DNA from: Perkinsus marinus ATCC 50983
Taxonomy: Eukaryota; Perkinsozoa; Perkinsida; Perkinsidae
Assembly: GCF_000006405.1 (NCBI RefSeq)
Contig: NW_003214267.1
Location: 1 to 32,209 of the forward strand
Direction: 5' to 3'
DNA length: 32,209 bases
Each line of letters starts with the position of its first letter. Position 1 is the first letter of the stretch. Below are positions 19,701-26,186 of this stretch, one piece after another. Under the pieces are notes generated by a model, which worked only from the letters and a program-made list of their open reading frames with translations, ran no database searches and was not told the origin of the DNA. Made by a program: the position numbers and the translations under genes.

Positions 19701-21862
19701 TACGGCAGTCGACGATTTAAGGATAAATGAGATTTATCTAATAATCTATTTAAAGATAGATAGGATATTTAGATATTTGAAGATATTGTGTGTTTCTCCC
19801 CCACATGTATGCGCAAGCGTGTTCTTTGGTCAGATCGCATTGATCATCTTGTTGATAATCTCATCGGTAGAGGACCGGAGGCGTTGGAGTATCCCTTAGT
19901 GCAGCTATTTGCTGTTAAGTTGTTGGCTCGGTTGGGTCGCTGTGAACCGATTTATCTGAAAAGATTAGCAGAAATTGTGGTATCGGATGCATTGAAAAGA
20001 GGCGTTTCGCACAGGGGTGTGATTGCAGCTGTGGGAGAGGAGGAAACGACCAACGAAGAATTTGGTGAAGTTTTGGTACGGGTTCCGAAGCACTACGAGA
20101 ATTACGACAACTTTGTGTTGACGTTCGCATACCATTTGAAATTCGATTATAAGGATGGGATAAGAAGCCAAGCTTTGGAAGAGCTGGTCGAAGATATAGT
20201 TACGAATCCGGAGAGGCTGAGGGCTCTGACTATGGCCGCGTTAGTGTGTGCTGATAAATTGGGCGTTGGTGATAGGGAAATTATGAAGGAGGTTTTGAGA
20301 GATAAGTTACAGGTGAGAAGTGGGTTGGTACCACACTTTTTTCAATTCTGTTGAGGGTCGGTACGCCTTCCTTATCTCCTATTGAGGGAACGCCACAACT
20401 AGAGGACTTATAGAAAGAACTTATCTATCAATATAAACAATAGTAGGCTCACTTGACGCTAGGCTAAGATATGCACTGCCACACGGAGCAATGGGAAAGG
20501 AGACATCTTGCACAGAAACAAACACAATACTCCATTTGAATAGGATGCAATCATCCGTCTACACTTCTTATTGACTTCTATACCTTATTAAATGTCCNNN
20601 NNNNNNNNNNNNNNNNNNNNNNNNNNNNNNNNNNNNNNNNNNNNNNNNNNNNNNNNNNNNNNNNNNNNNNNNNNNNNNNNNNNNNNNNNNNNNNNNNCGC
20701 TAGGGTTGAACTATAGAGCGAAATATCCGATATCATTTCGGGCCGCCTCGCTGCAAGGCCTATGGGCGTGGACCTTCCAAAAGCCCGCTTATACAGTGTT
20801 GGAGGAATATATGTTTGCTGTCTTCAGCTAGTAGGTTCAGCTCGTGGAGTTTATATACGAAATCGGGTAGAAAGTGAAAATTTCCATATATTGTTGCCGA
20901 CATATGTAGTTGATGAAGTGCATATTTCCCGTCACACTGGTTGTGTATCAGATTGCAGCCACTTTGTGGGCGTGGTTGCTGAAGTCTAACAAACAGTTCA
21001 AGAAAGTTCACTTTGGTATTTTAGCTCATACTCTGGCGAGCGTCGCGAAGATTCATCGTCAAGTTGGTGAGTCCGTCCGTGAGAAATCGGCCGCTTGCAG
21101 TTTTTTTGAATAAAAAACAAAATGATAATTTAATAAAAAATTTTGATCTTAATATTCCGAAGCTCGGGAATTTTTCGGGTTTTAATCATAGAAATTTAGG
21201 AAAAATATAGGGAAAAAAATTTCTAATTTGTATGATTATAATCATTAGAGTTGAGAACACAGTGTAGAGTGGCTTGAGCTCAGAGGAAGGGGTATCGATC
21301 GATATATGGGCTCACGTTGCTGCCTTGCTTAACGTGGAAGTGGCTAATGGAGCGTTGGAGGAAGTTGATAACTACACTCAATTGTAAGGGGATGGTTTGT
21401 TCATAGAGAGGCTTCATGAGTTTCGGAGGCAATTCACTGTGTTGTGGTATGGTCAGGAAATTACTGGTTTATGAGTTTATTCGTATTTGATTTGTTGATG
21501 ATTTCACGTATGTGCTAGCCTAGCTTAGCTGAGGCGGATTGTCGGCAGTGATCTCGCACACTTTCTGTGCGACCTTGAAAAAAGTTTGAAAATTCTTTAG
21601 AGTTTCACCACCCTAGTGATATGAAGAACATCAGTGAAAAACATATTCCACGACTACTGTATATCATCGCGAATATCGCATTCTACACCGAGTTTTACGC
21701 CACTTCGCGTAAAACGGGTTGTGAAACTTCTTTGTATTCAGATATCGTGTGAAGGAATGGTGGGAATGTGTGAACAACGATATTGCTGAAACCGGGAAGA
21801 TCCTCATTCGAGTTGCCCACCCAGAGATGACACTGTTACTTGACGATCTCGTAAACAGATGA
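13716..21862 (+). CDS. Putative mitochondrial alpha-helical repeat protein, 13 exons, about 740 residues
   Basis: Exons: 13716-13855, 13930-14017, 14904-15026, 15110-15190, 16417-16491, 17574-17959, 18250-18365, 18416-18642, 19325-19445, about 19783 (or 19818)-20312, 20952-21066, 21284-21383, 21742-21862 (TGA 21860-21862). Phases agree at each junction; with exon 10 starting at 19783 the total is 2223 nt. The N-terminus MAAVVARVIGPARKEAARS is rich in Ala and Arg, like a mitochondrial presequence. The body is built of amphipathic helices with hydrophobic triplets, e.g. DSIAVVLWGKVLKALAEVR, PSHLLRTLSHLEDIKL, YPLVQLFAVKLLARLG, IAATLWAWLLKSNKQF. The style resembles the FASTK/RAP or heptatricopeptide RNA-binding proteins abundant in alveolate organelles, but no RAP domain was identified, so function is open. 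Least certain: donors of exons 5 and 8, acceptor of exon 10. An assembly gap lies in intron 10. Confidence 0.75.
14050..14222 (+). mobile_element. Family-2 intronic repeat, diverged sense copy (P3) in intron 2
   Basis: Shares GAGGAATATATGTTCGATCT, GCAGCTCATCTCAGGAGTTTCC, GATATGGGGTAGAAGTGTGA, TTTCACAAAATTCC and CATGTGCATATATCACTTTC in order with the other copies. It lies in the 886-bp intron 14018-14903, in the host gene's direction. Confidence 0.6.
14600..14752 (+). mobile_element. Family-2 intronic repeat, sense copy (P4) in intron 2
   Basis: Contains GAAATATGTGTTTACATTGC, CTCAGCTGAGCTCAGGAG, TTTACTCACTAATTATAGGA, GCAGAAATTTTCCCGAATTT, CATATCGTTGCCAACGCATG and CATGTGTATATTTTCCCACG. It is the second copy in the same intron and also in the sense direction. 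Confidence 0.7.
16179..16240 (+). mobile_element. Family-1 MITE, short form (copy c) in intron 4
   Basis: TGGAGTTTCACATATGATGC to CGGGTGAAACTCCAA, 62 bp. It lacks the whole central part between the two TTCAC motifs, so it is an internal-deletion form that retains both ends. Confidence 0.8.
16870..16930 (-). mobile_element. Family-1 MITE relic in intron 5
   Basis: CGCGAAGTGAATTTTGAAAT and ATTAGTGTTTTTCATATCGC followed by GGGTGAAAT match one half and part of the other of the short form read on the minus strand. The termini are eroded. Confidence 0.5.
17045..17165 (+). mobile_element. Family-1 MITE, long form (copy d) in intron 5
   Basis: TTGGAGTTTCACCACCCTAG to AAAACGGGTTGTGAAACTCC-GA. Central GACTACTACATGCCGCGAAT and ATCGCGTATTTCACGAAG are present. 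Both ends carry the 'ACC'/'GTT' variant (CACCACCCTAG / GGGTTGTG) also found in copy h. Confidence 0.85.
17324..17440 (-). mobile_element. Family-1 MITE, long form (copy e) in intron 5, antisense
   Basis: Begins TTGGAGTTTCACGACCCGTT and ends CATATCACTAGGGTGAAACT-T, i.e. the consensus read backwards. It lies only about 160 bp from copy d, in the opposite orientation and in the same intron. Confidence 0.85.
18108..18230 (-). mobile_element. Family-1 MITE, long form (copy f) in intron 6, antisense
   Basis: TGGAATTTCACCCGTTTTTA ... GTGAAGTGGCGTAAAACTCG ... CATATCACTAGGATGAA. It occupies almost half of the 290-bp intron 17960-18249 and ends 19 bp before exon 7. Confidence 0.85.
18742..18847 (+). 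mobile_element. Family-1 MITE, long form with truncated left end (copy g) in intron 8
   Basis: Starts at CACCCTAGTGATATGAAAAA without the TTGGAGTTT terminus; ends ACGTGAAACGGGTGAAACTC-CA. Lies in the host gene's direction. Confidence 0.8.
19186..19318 (+). mobile_element. Family-2 intronic repeat, sense copy (P5) at the end of intron 8
   Basis: AATATGTGCTCGCTTGCCTC, CAGCTGAGCTCAGGAGCTCT, ATGAGAATTTCCCAAAATTT, CATATTGTCATCAACTATGT and TGTATATTTCCCCG. The exon 9 acceptor (GATACAG/TTC) follows the last block by only a few bases, so the repeat may supply or border the splice site. Confidence 0.7.
20598..20697. other. Assembly gap (100 Ns)
   Basis: A run of exactly 100 N inside intron 10 of the helical-repeat gene, most likely a scaffold gap of unknown true size. 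Sequence to its right soon enters family-2 copy P6, so a repeat may have caused the break. Confidence 0.98.
20797..20942 (+). mobile_element. Family-2 intronic repeat, sense copy (P6) at the end of intron 10
   Basis: GTGTTGGAGGAATATATGTT, GCTGTCTTCAGCTAG, CGAAATCGGGTAGAAAGTGA, GTTGCCGACATATGTAGTTG and GTGCATATTTCCCGTCACAC. The acceptor (GTATCAG/ATTGCA) of exon 11 lies just past it, as for P5. Confidence 0.75.
21597..21731 (+). mobile_element. Family-1 MITE, long form (copy h) in intron 12
   Basis: TTAGAGTTTCACCACCCTAG to AAAACGGGTTGTGAAACTTC. It shares the unusual GGGTTGTG right end with copy d. The last exon starts 11 bp after it (TTGTATTCAG/ATATCG). Confidence 0.85.
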
Positions 21863-22037
21863 ACTCATGAGATTTCTCATTGTTTGCATCATCTTTCAGG
21901 TGACGAAAGATTTTCCTAGGTCATGATGTTTTTATCATTATGTGTAGATGTGTTTCTGATCTCACTTGGATTTGTGTACGCGAGTTTTAGTGTGGCGTGC
22001 CTTCGTTTATTGGGATTCCTGTAATTGGCATTGTCAA

Positions 22038-22098
22038 GTGCAGTGTTGGAGGAATATATGTTCGCTTTCGTGGCTGAGCTCGGAAGGGTCCTTGTTCA
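22038..22098 (+). mobile_element. Family-2 repeat, truncated (P7), abutting MITE copy i
   Basis: CAGTGTTGGAGGAATATATG, TTCGCTTTCGTGGCTGAGCT and CATTATAGG match the first third of family 2. It then breaks directly into the interior of a minus-orientation family-1 MITE, suggesting a MITE insertion or joint deletion. Confidence 0.6.
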
Positions 22099-22219
22099 TT
22101 ATAGGTTTTATGTGAAGTGGCGTAATACTCTGTGGAGGACGCGATATTGGCGCTATGCAGTAGTCGTGAAATCCATTTTTCACTAGTGTTTTTTTCATAT
22201 CACTAGGGTGAAACTCCAT
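22099..22219 (-). mobile_element. Family-1 MITE, long form (copy i)
   Basis: Consensus read backwards: TTATGTGAAGTGGCGTAATA ... GCAGTAGTCGTGAAATCC ... CATATCACTAGGGTGAAACT-CCA. The left terminus is missing where it joins the family-2 fragment. Confidence 0.8.
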
Positions 22220-22266
22220 TGTATATGGGCTGTTGACAATAGATATATAAATTAGTGATTTATATA

Positions 22267-22396
22267 ATGAAGTTTAATCCGTTTTACGTGAAGTGGCGTA
22301 AAACTTGGTGAAAAGCGCGATATTCGCGGTGATATGCTGTGGTCGTGAAATATGGTTTTTACTAGTGTTTTTCATATCACTAGGGTAAAATTCCAA
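22267..22396 (-). mobile_element. Family-1 MITE, long form (copy j)
   Basis: TGAAGTTTAATCCGTTTTAC ... GATATTCGCGGTGATATGCT ... CATATCACTAGGGTAAAATT-CCAA. It lies 47 bp after copy i in the same orientation. Confidence 0.85.
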
Positions 22397-22431
22397 TATA
22401 TGTCGTAGATATATTACACATTATTCTTTTA

Positions 22432-22512
22432 TTGGAGTTTCACCAGTGAAATGAAAAACGCTAGTAAAAACACATCTCACATTTCACTCCGCGTAAAACG
22501 GGTGAAACTTCA
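22432..22512 (+). mobile_element. Family-1 MITE, short form (copy k)
   Basis: TTGGAGTTTCACCAGTGAAA ... CATTTCACTCCGCGTAAAAC-GGGTGAAACTTCA, about 80 bp, lacking the same central segment as copies c and l. Confidence 0.85.
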
Positions 22513-22649
22513 TTATTAGTAAACTATGTTAAATACCTAACACCGTTTCTGCGTAGTTTCGTGAAGAATCGTTACCGAATTTTTCATCGCAAATTTCTCA
22601 CACTCGGAAATATTTCACAAGTCTTTTTCTTTTTTTGCCTTTCCTAAAT

Positions 22650-22901
22650 ATGAGTTGGCTCAGCAACTTACTGCAGTGGTGCTGCGGACCTGATGACGAG
22701 TCGAAAGAAAAAGCTTTGGAGTTTGAAATCGATCGAGACGAGGCGGATGCTGTTGTGGCAGATGAGGTCATTGACGTCTTGAATAGTGTAGATGCAACTT
22801 TTCCCAAATTTTTTTTGCGGAAATTTTGTAAAAATTTTATCGAATTGATTGTATTTTTACGAAAATATTTTCCTCAGGAAAATCTGAGAAGAGAAAAATA
22901 A
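22650..22901 (+). CDS. Small hypothetical ORF, perhaps a first exon
   Basis: ATG at 22650 opens an 83-codon frame: MSWLSNLLQWCCGPDDESKE followed by an acidic stretch (FEIDRDEADAVVADEVIDV) and then a Lys/Phe-rich AT-rich tail that looks like read-through into non-coding DNA. The CC near the N-terminus could be a lipidation site, but that is speculative. No family recognised. If real, the coding part probably ends near 22795 at an intron, with the exon-like fragment at 23186 as a possible continuation. Confidence 0.3.
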   Translation: MSWLSNLLQWCCGPDDESKEKALEFEIDRDEADAVVADEVIDVLNSVDATFPKFFLRKFCKNFIELIVFLRKYFPQENLRREK

Positions 22902-23185
22902 CAATAAAATTATTAGTTTTGGGAAATTGGCTTTTTCTCGAATCTGAATATCTGTCGTGAAAGTAGACGTCTGCGAGTTCCGTAGTGAAATTTGCGACAT
23001 GCAATTTGGAAGGCTACGAGTTGATGGAAAAATGGGAAAAATTCGCCCAAAATTTACCGAATTTTCTTGTAAAAAAATTACGGAATAACGCTGTATAACG
23101 TGTTAATATCGTATTTTGATCGATGTGTTTAATTCTGAGGAAAAATTCTCAAATTTTTTGTCCTCAGTTTTCCCCCTACTCCATG

Positions 23186-23344
23186 CAGAGTTCAAGTGAA
23201 ATTCTCGAACAAGATTTGGAGAGCAATGACCGCGCGCCACGAAATTCCCTCGAGCATCAACTACATAGCCCCTCAACTGCCGCCTCAACTGCACAGCAAA
23301 AAAAGCAGCGCCTTGCTGGCAACGATTACACACTTACGAGAAGG
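23186..23344 (+). pseudogene. Exon-like fragment, part of an inverted pair
   Basis: Starts after an acceptor-like CCATGCAG and ends at AGAAG/gtaagc. Two frames are open through it. One reads KFSNKIWRAMTARHEIPSSI and NYIAPQLPPQLHSKKSSALL, in the style of an organellar helical-repeat protein; the other is hydrophilic (SSSEILEQDLESNDRAPRNS). A diverged copy lies inverted at 23950-24060. The protein it belonged to is unknown; it may be a relic of a paralogue of the gene at 13716. Confidence 0.35.
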
Positions 23345-23407
23345 TAAGCTAGGGCCACTTGCAATCTTGCATTTCCTCAACGCCTGGGTGGAGGCGGCAA
23401 CAGTAGG

Positions 23408-23530
23408 AAAATATGCACATGGTCAACTACACGTGTTTTGATAAAAATGAGGAAATTCTTGCTGTTTTGCAAACATTTCTACCCGTTCGTGGACTGCTAT
23501 AATATAGTTTTGGAAACTCCTCAGCTGAGG
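23408..23530 (-). mobile_element. Family-2 repeat (P8)
   Basis: Minus strand: TCCTCAGCTGAGGAGTTTCC, ACGAACGGGTAGAAATGTTT, AAGAATTTCCTCATTTTTAT and GTAGTTGACCATGTGCATAT-TTTCC. Same block order as the other copies. No host gene on the minus strand is supported here, so its relation to an intron is unknown. Confidence 0.65.
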
Positions 23531-23949
23531 AAAGTAACATATATATATATAATTGACATCTGAGAATGAGACGAAATTCCTCAGGGTTTTCCATCCTGCT
23601 AAGTTATGTTTAATATCGGTCATCATTCAGGTTTGCATTAAAACTGTTAACTTTCTGGGCTGCGTTTTTTATAGGTCCTCGAGATTCGCAATTTCCGAAA
23701 CGGGTTTACGGAAAAGGTCCGAGCCGGCGACGTACGTGCACGCAATTGAGAGTTCGTATAGTTAAAGTGAATTATATTAAAGATATCTTTGGGTTGCTCA
23801 CGCAAGATACAAAATAGGCTAAGATTTGTACTGGTGTCGGTTGGCGAGGTCCCTGGCACTAATCCCACAACTGTTGTTTATTCTAGATGTTACTGTGTCC
23901 ATAAAATTCTCTATAAATCGCTCTGTGGGTTTGAGTTGTTATCAGTCAC

Positions 23950-24060
23950 TCAGGACTCTGCTTTTTTGCCGTGCAGTTGAGACGGAAATATTTAGCTGAT
24001 GCTTGGGGGAATTTCGTGGCGCGCGGTCATTGTTCTTCGAGATTTGTTCAGTTCTGATGG
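23950..24060 (-). repeat. Inverted, diverged copy of the 23196-23310 segment
   Basis: Minus strand reads AATGACCGCGCGCCACGAAA-TTCCCCCAAGCATCAG and later CTCAACTGCACGGCAAAAAA-GCAG. The plus strand at 23224-23310 has AATGACCGCGCGCCACGAAA-TTCCCTCGAGCATCAA and CTCAACTGCACAGCAAAAAA-AGCAG. The frame open in the first copy is interrupted in this one. Confidence 0.75.
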
Positions 24061-24240
24061 TACTGAGTTCATAGAAATCTTCATCGTTATTTTATGGGTT
24101 CTGGAAAATGTTGAAATCTTCGCTGTGCGTGAAGAGGCGTATCCAAATTGGAATTTATCATGAGGGAAGTTACCTATTTGTTAGAGCACATAAGTGGCAC
24201 CTGTTCATGAAAAGGGCGGAAAAATTGTTGGAAAAATACA

Positions 24241-24315
24241 TTGGAGTTTCACCCGTGATGTGAAAAACACTAGTGAAAAACACATTTCACTTCGCGTAAA
24301 ACGGGTGGAACTCCA
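24241..24315 (+). mobile_element. Family-1 MITE, short form (copy l), best-preserved short copy
   Basis: TTGGAGTTTCACCCGTGATG ... ACACTAGTGAAAAACACATT ... TCACTTCGCGTAAAACGGGT-GGAACTCCA, 75 bp. Same structure as copies c and k. Three copies with about the same inner junction suggest the short form itself moved. Confidence 0.9.
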
Positions 24316-24615
24316 TTAAATGCTGGCAAGTGTTGATGATATCAGTAAACTAGGCGAAGAAGGTTATGAATCGATTCTTTTTCGTGCTGAGATGAGCCAG
24401 AAAAATGCATTTTTTCCCTCTGATTGTTACGGCTCGGACGACAATATTTTTACGATGTAACAGTCATGAACAAGAGCCGGTAGGGTTATGAGATGTAATT
24501 AACAAATTATGCCGTTGACATGATATCCACTCTCTAGGTTGCGCGTACTGTGTGAGGTTGAGAATCATCGTTAGGTGTAATATGGTTGCCACTCTTGCTA
24601 CCTTTAAGATTGTAG

Positions 24616-25101
24616 TACAGATGGGTAGCGTGACTCGCTTTACGGCATGCGTAACGTAAGCAGTTTACGGTTACGGGAAGGCCTTACGACTTTACGGTTG
24701 GTGCTGATTCAGCACTGCTGAACTGCTTTTCTAGAACTGTGGCAGAAACATTCGCTGTAATTCACTCCACCATAGCTCAAACAGTTGTTAAACTCATTCT
24801 TCGTGGCTCGGATCCAACCGAACCGCTGAGAGAGTAACATTAGGTTTCGCATTTACCACTCGTCTCTTTTGCAAATTCCGTCCGTCTTACTCCCAGGCTA
24901 GCCCGGAACTGCCAAGCCGGCTTCGTCTACCGATGGGCATTCACATGAAATAGATTTAGGCGACTCGAATTATCAATCCTGGTTTTGTCCTCTGCATCTC
25001 CATAAGACCCGACGGGCCTGGCCCGTTACGGCGCCGTAATGTTACGGTACGGGATTTGAATCGTTACGTAAAAGCGAGCAACGTAATTCTGCCAATCTGT
25101 A
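24616..25101. mobile_element. Non-autonomous hAT element, 486 bp
   Basis: The left end is TACAGATGGGTAGCGTGACT; the right end on the minus strand is TACAGATTGGCAGAATTACG. Both are followed by CTCGCTTTTACG / CTCGCTTTACGG and arrays of TTACGG/CGTAA motifs. No transposase frame lies between. Flanking 8-mers GATTGTAG (24608-24615) and GACTGTAC (25102-25109) match at 6 of 8 positions, as expected of an old 8-bp hAT target duplication. Ends and subterminal motifs match the transposase-bearing copy at 1-958, which is thus a likely relative of its mobiliser. Confidence 0.8.
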
Positions 25102-25143
25102 GACTGTACTACCTAGCTCACCATCACTATAGGGCTGTATATG

Positions 25144-25170
25144 TGTTATGATAGCGCTGCTATCATAACA
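25144..25170. repeat. Perfect hairpin, 12-bp stem
   Basis: TGTTATGATAGC-GCT-GCTATCATAACA; loop of three bases. Not part of the hAT element, whose end is 43 bp to the left. Confidence 0.9.
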
Positions 25171-25640
25171 ACATTTTGAAGCTATGGCATTATGAAGCTT
25201 CTGTAGCCTCTATAAGGGAAACACACCCCACATCGCAGTTCTCACTCGGCGAAAGTGGGCCAAAAGTTGGGCGAAAAATTAATGAGTTTATGCGAAACTA
25301 CGAGGAGAAGTGGGCTAAAAGTTGATGTAGAATTCAGTAGAAGTACTGGGCGGCGATGCTGGGAGTGCTCACATCGTCACGAGCGAGTTCAGTCGCTTTT
25401 CTTGAGCACTGTCGCCACTTTAGTTCAGGTGAAGCCCCTCGGAAATTCCGATTCGGAAGCATTAGCAACTTGGAAATATTTGTAGCTGCATTAATCAACA
25501 TCTTTCGTGACGGCTATGCGCACTATCACCAAACGCAGTGTTTGGGTTTATCGCTCTATCACATCGAAACCCAAACCCCAACATCATGATTCACCCGAAC
25601 TTCACAGTGACTGTAAAGTGTAGAGTTCCCGTTGGGTGGC
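25171..25640. other. No gene supported
   Basis: Two overlapping plus ORFs of 76 and 77 codons (25255-25589) show no motif or splice context that would favour them. An imperfect inverted pair, GTTTGGGTTT / AAACCCAAAC, lies near 25540-25575. Confidence 0.4.
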
Positions 25641-25872
25641 CTATCCGCTAGCGCTGGACGCGTATACAGAACGTATGAGAGTGTTGTAAATCATGCATGA
25701 CCAACGGTCGACGGTCAACTCTTCAGATGCTCCGAATTCGCCATCGTAAGGAAAGCTCAGCAAAGTCCAATCTTGAGGATAAACACTCGCATGTGCTGCT
25801 TGTATCAGATCGAACAGCGAGCAAGGGGCCATAGAAATACCGTCATCGACTTTCGGAGAGCTGCTTTCTAAG
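25641..25872 (-). CDS. Possible terminal exon of an unrecognised minus-strand gene
   Basis: After a potential acceptor (GGAACTTAG, about 25873-25881) the frame reads SSSPKVDDGISMAPCSLFDL, then IQAAHASVYPQDWTLLSFPY, DGEFGASEELTVDRWSCMIY and NTLIRSVYASSASG before TAG. Composition is protein-like and the frame starts at a plausible splice site, but no other exon could be attached and I recognise no family. Confidence 0.3.
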
Positions 25873-25958
25873 TTCCGATCGTTAGATCAAGACTCACAGG
25901 CTAAAGTGAGTCTATAAGAATCCGCCATGAGTACCCTAGGTCGGGGAAGAAGTTTGCA

Positions 25959-26040
25959 GAAACTTTCTGTGAAAGTTTCAGCAATCTACAGAATTGAATG
26001 CTCGCCATCAACTGTTGGTGATGAGCATTCAATTCTGTAG
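25959..26040. repeat. Two hairpins, 9-bp and 18-bp stems
   Basis: GAAACTTTC-TGT-GAAAGTTTC lies at 25959-25979. It is followed at 25986-26040 by a foldback with a perfect 18-bp outer stem (CTACAGAATTGAATGCTC against its complement) and a partly paired 19-nt interior. Transcribed, the second would be a strong stem-loop. No gene is known here. Confidence 0.85.
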
Positions 26041-26186
26041 AATACTTTCAGAGATACCATCGCAGAAATGACGAGTTACACGTCGGTCGAAAATTGAGTT
26101 TGTACACTCGTGCGTTGTGAGATGATACATTTTCATTCAAAATGTATCAACCGTTCGAACTTTAGTTACAGCAAATGAGAGAGGCT

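Noticed and set aside
21384-21480. Continuation of exon 12 as LHEFRRQFTVLW after a 27-nt intron
   Set aside because: Exon 13 at 21742 fits the donor phase with a normal intron and leads to a clean stop, so the ultra-short intron is unnecessary.
24616-25101. Two independent transposon ends
   Set aside because: The termini are inverted relative to each other, share the first ten bases with few changes, and are flanked by matching 8-mers, so one 486-bp element is simpler.
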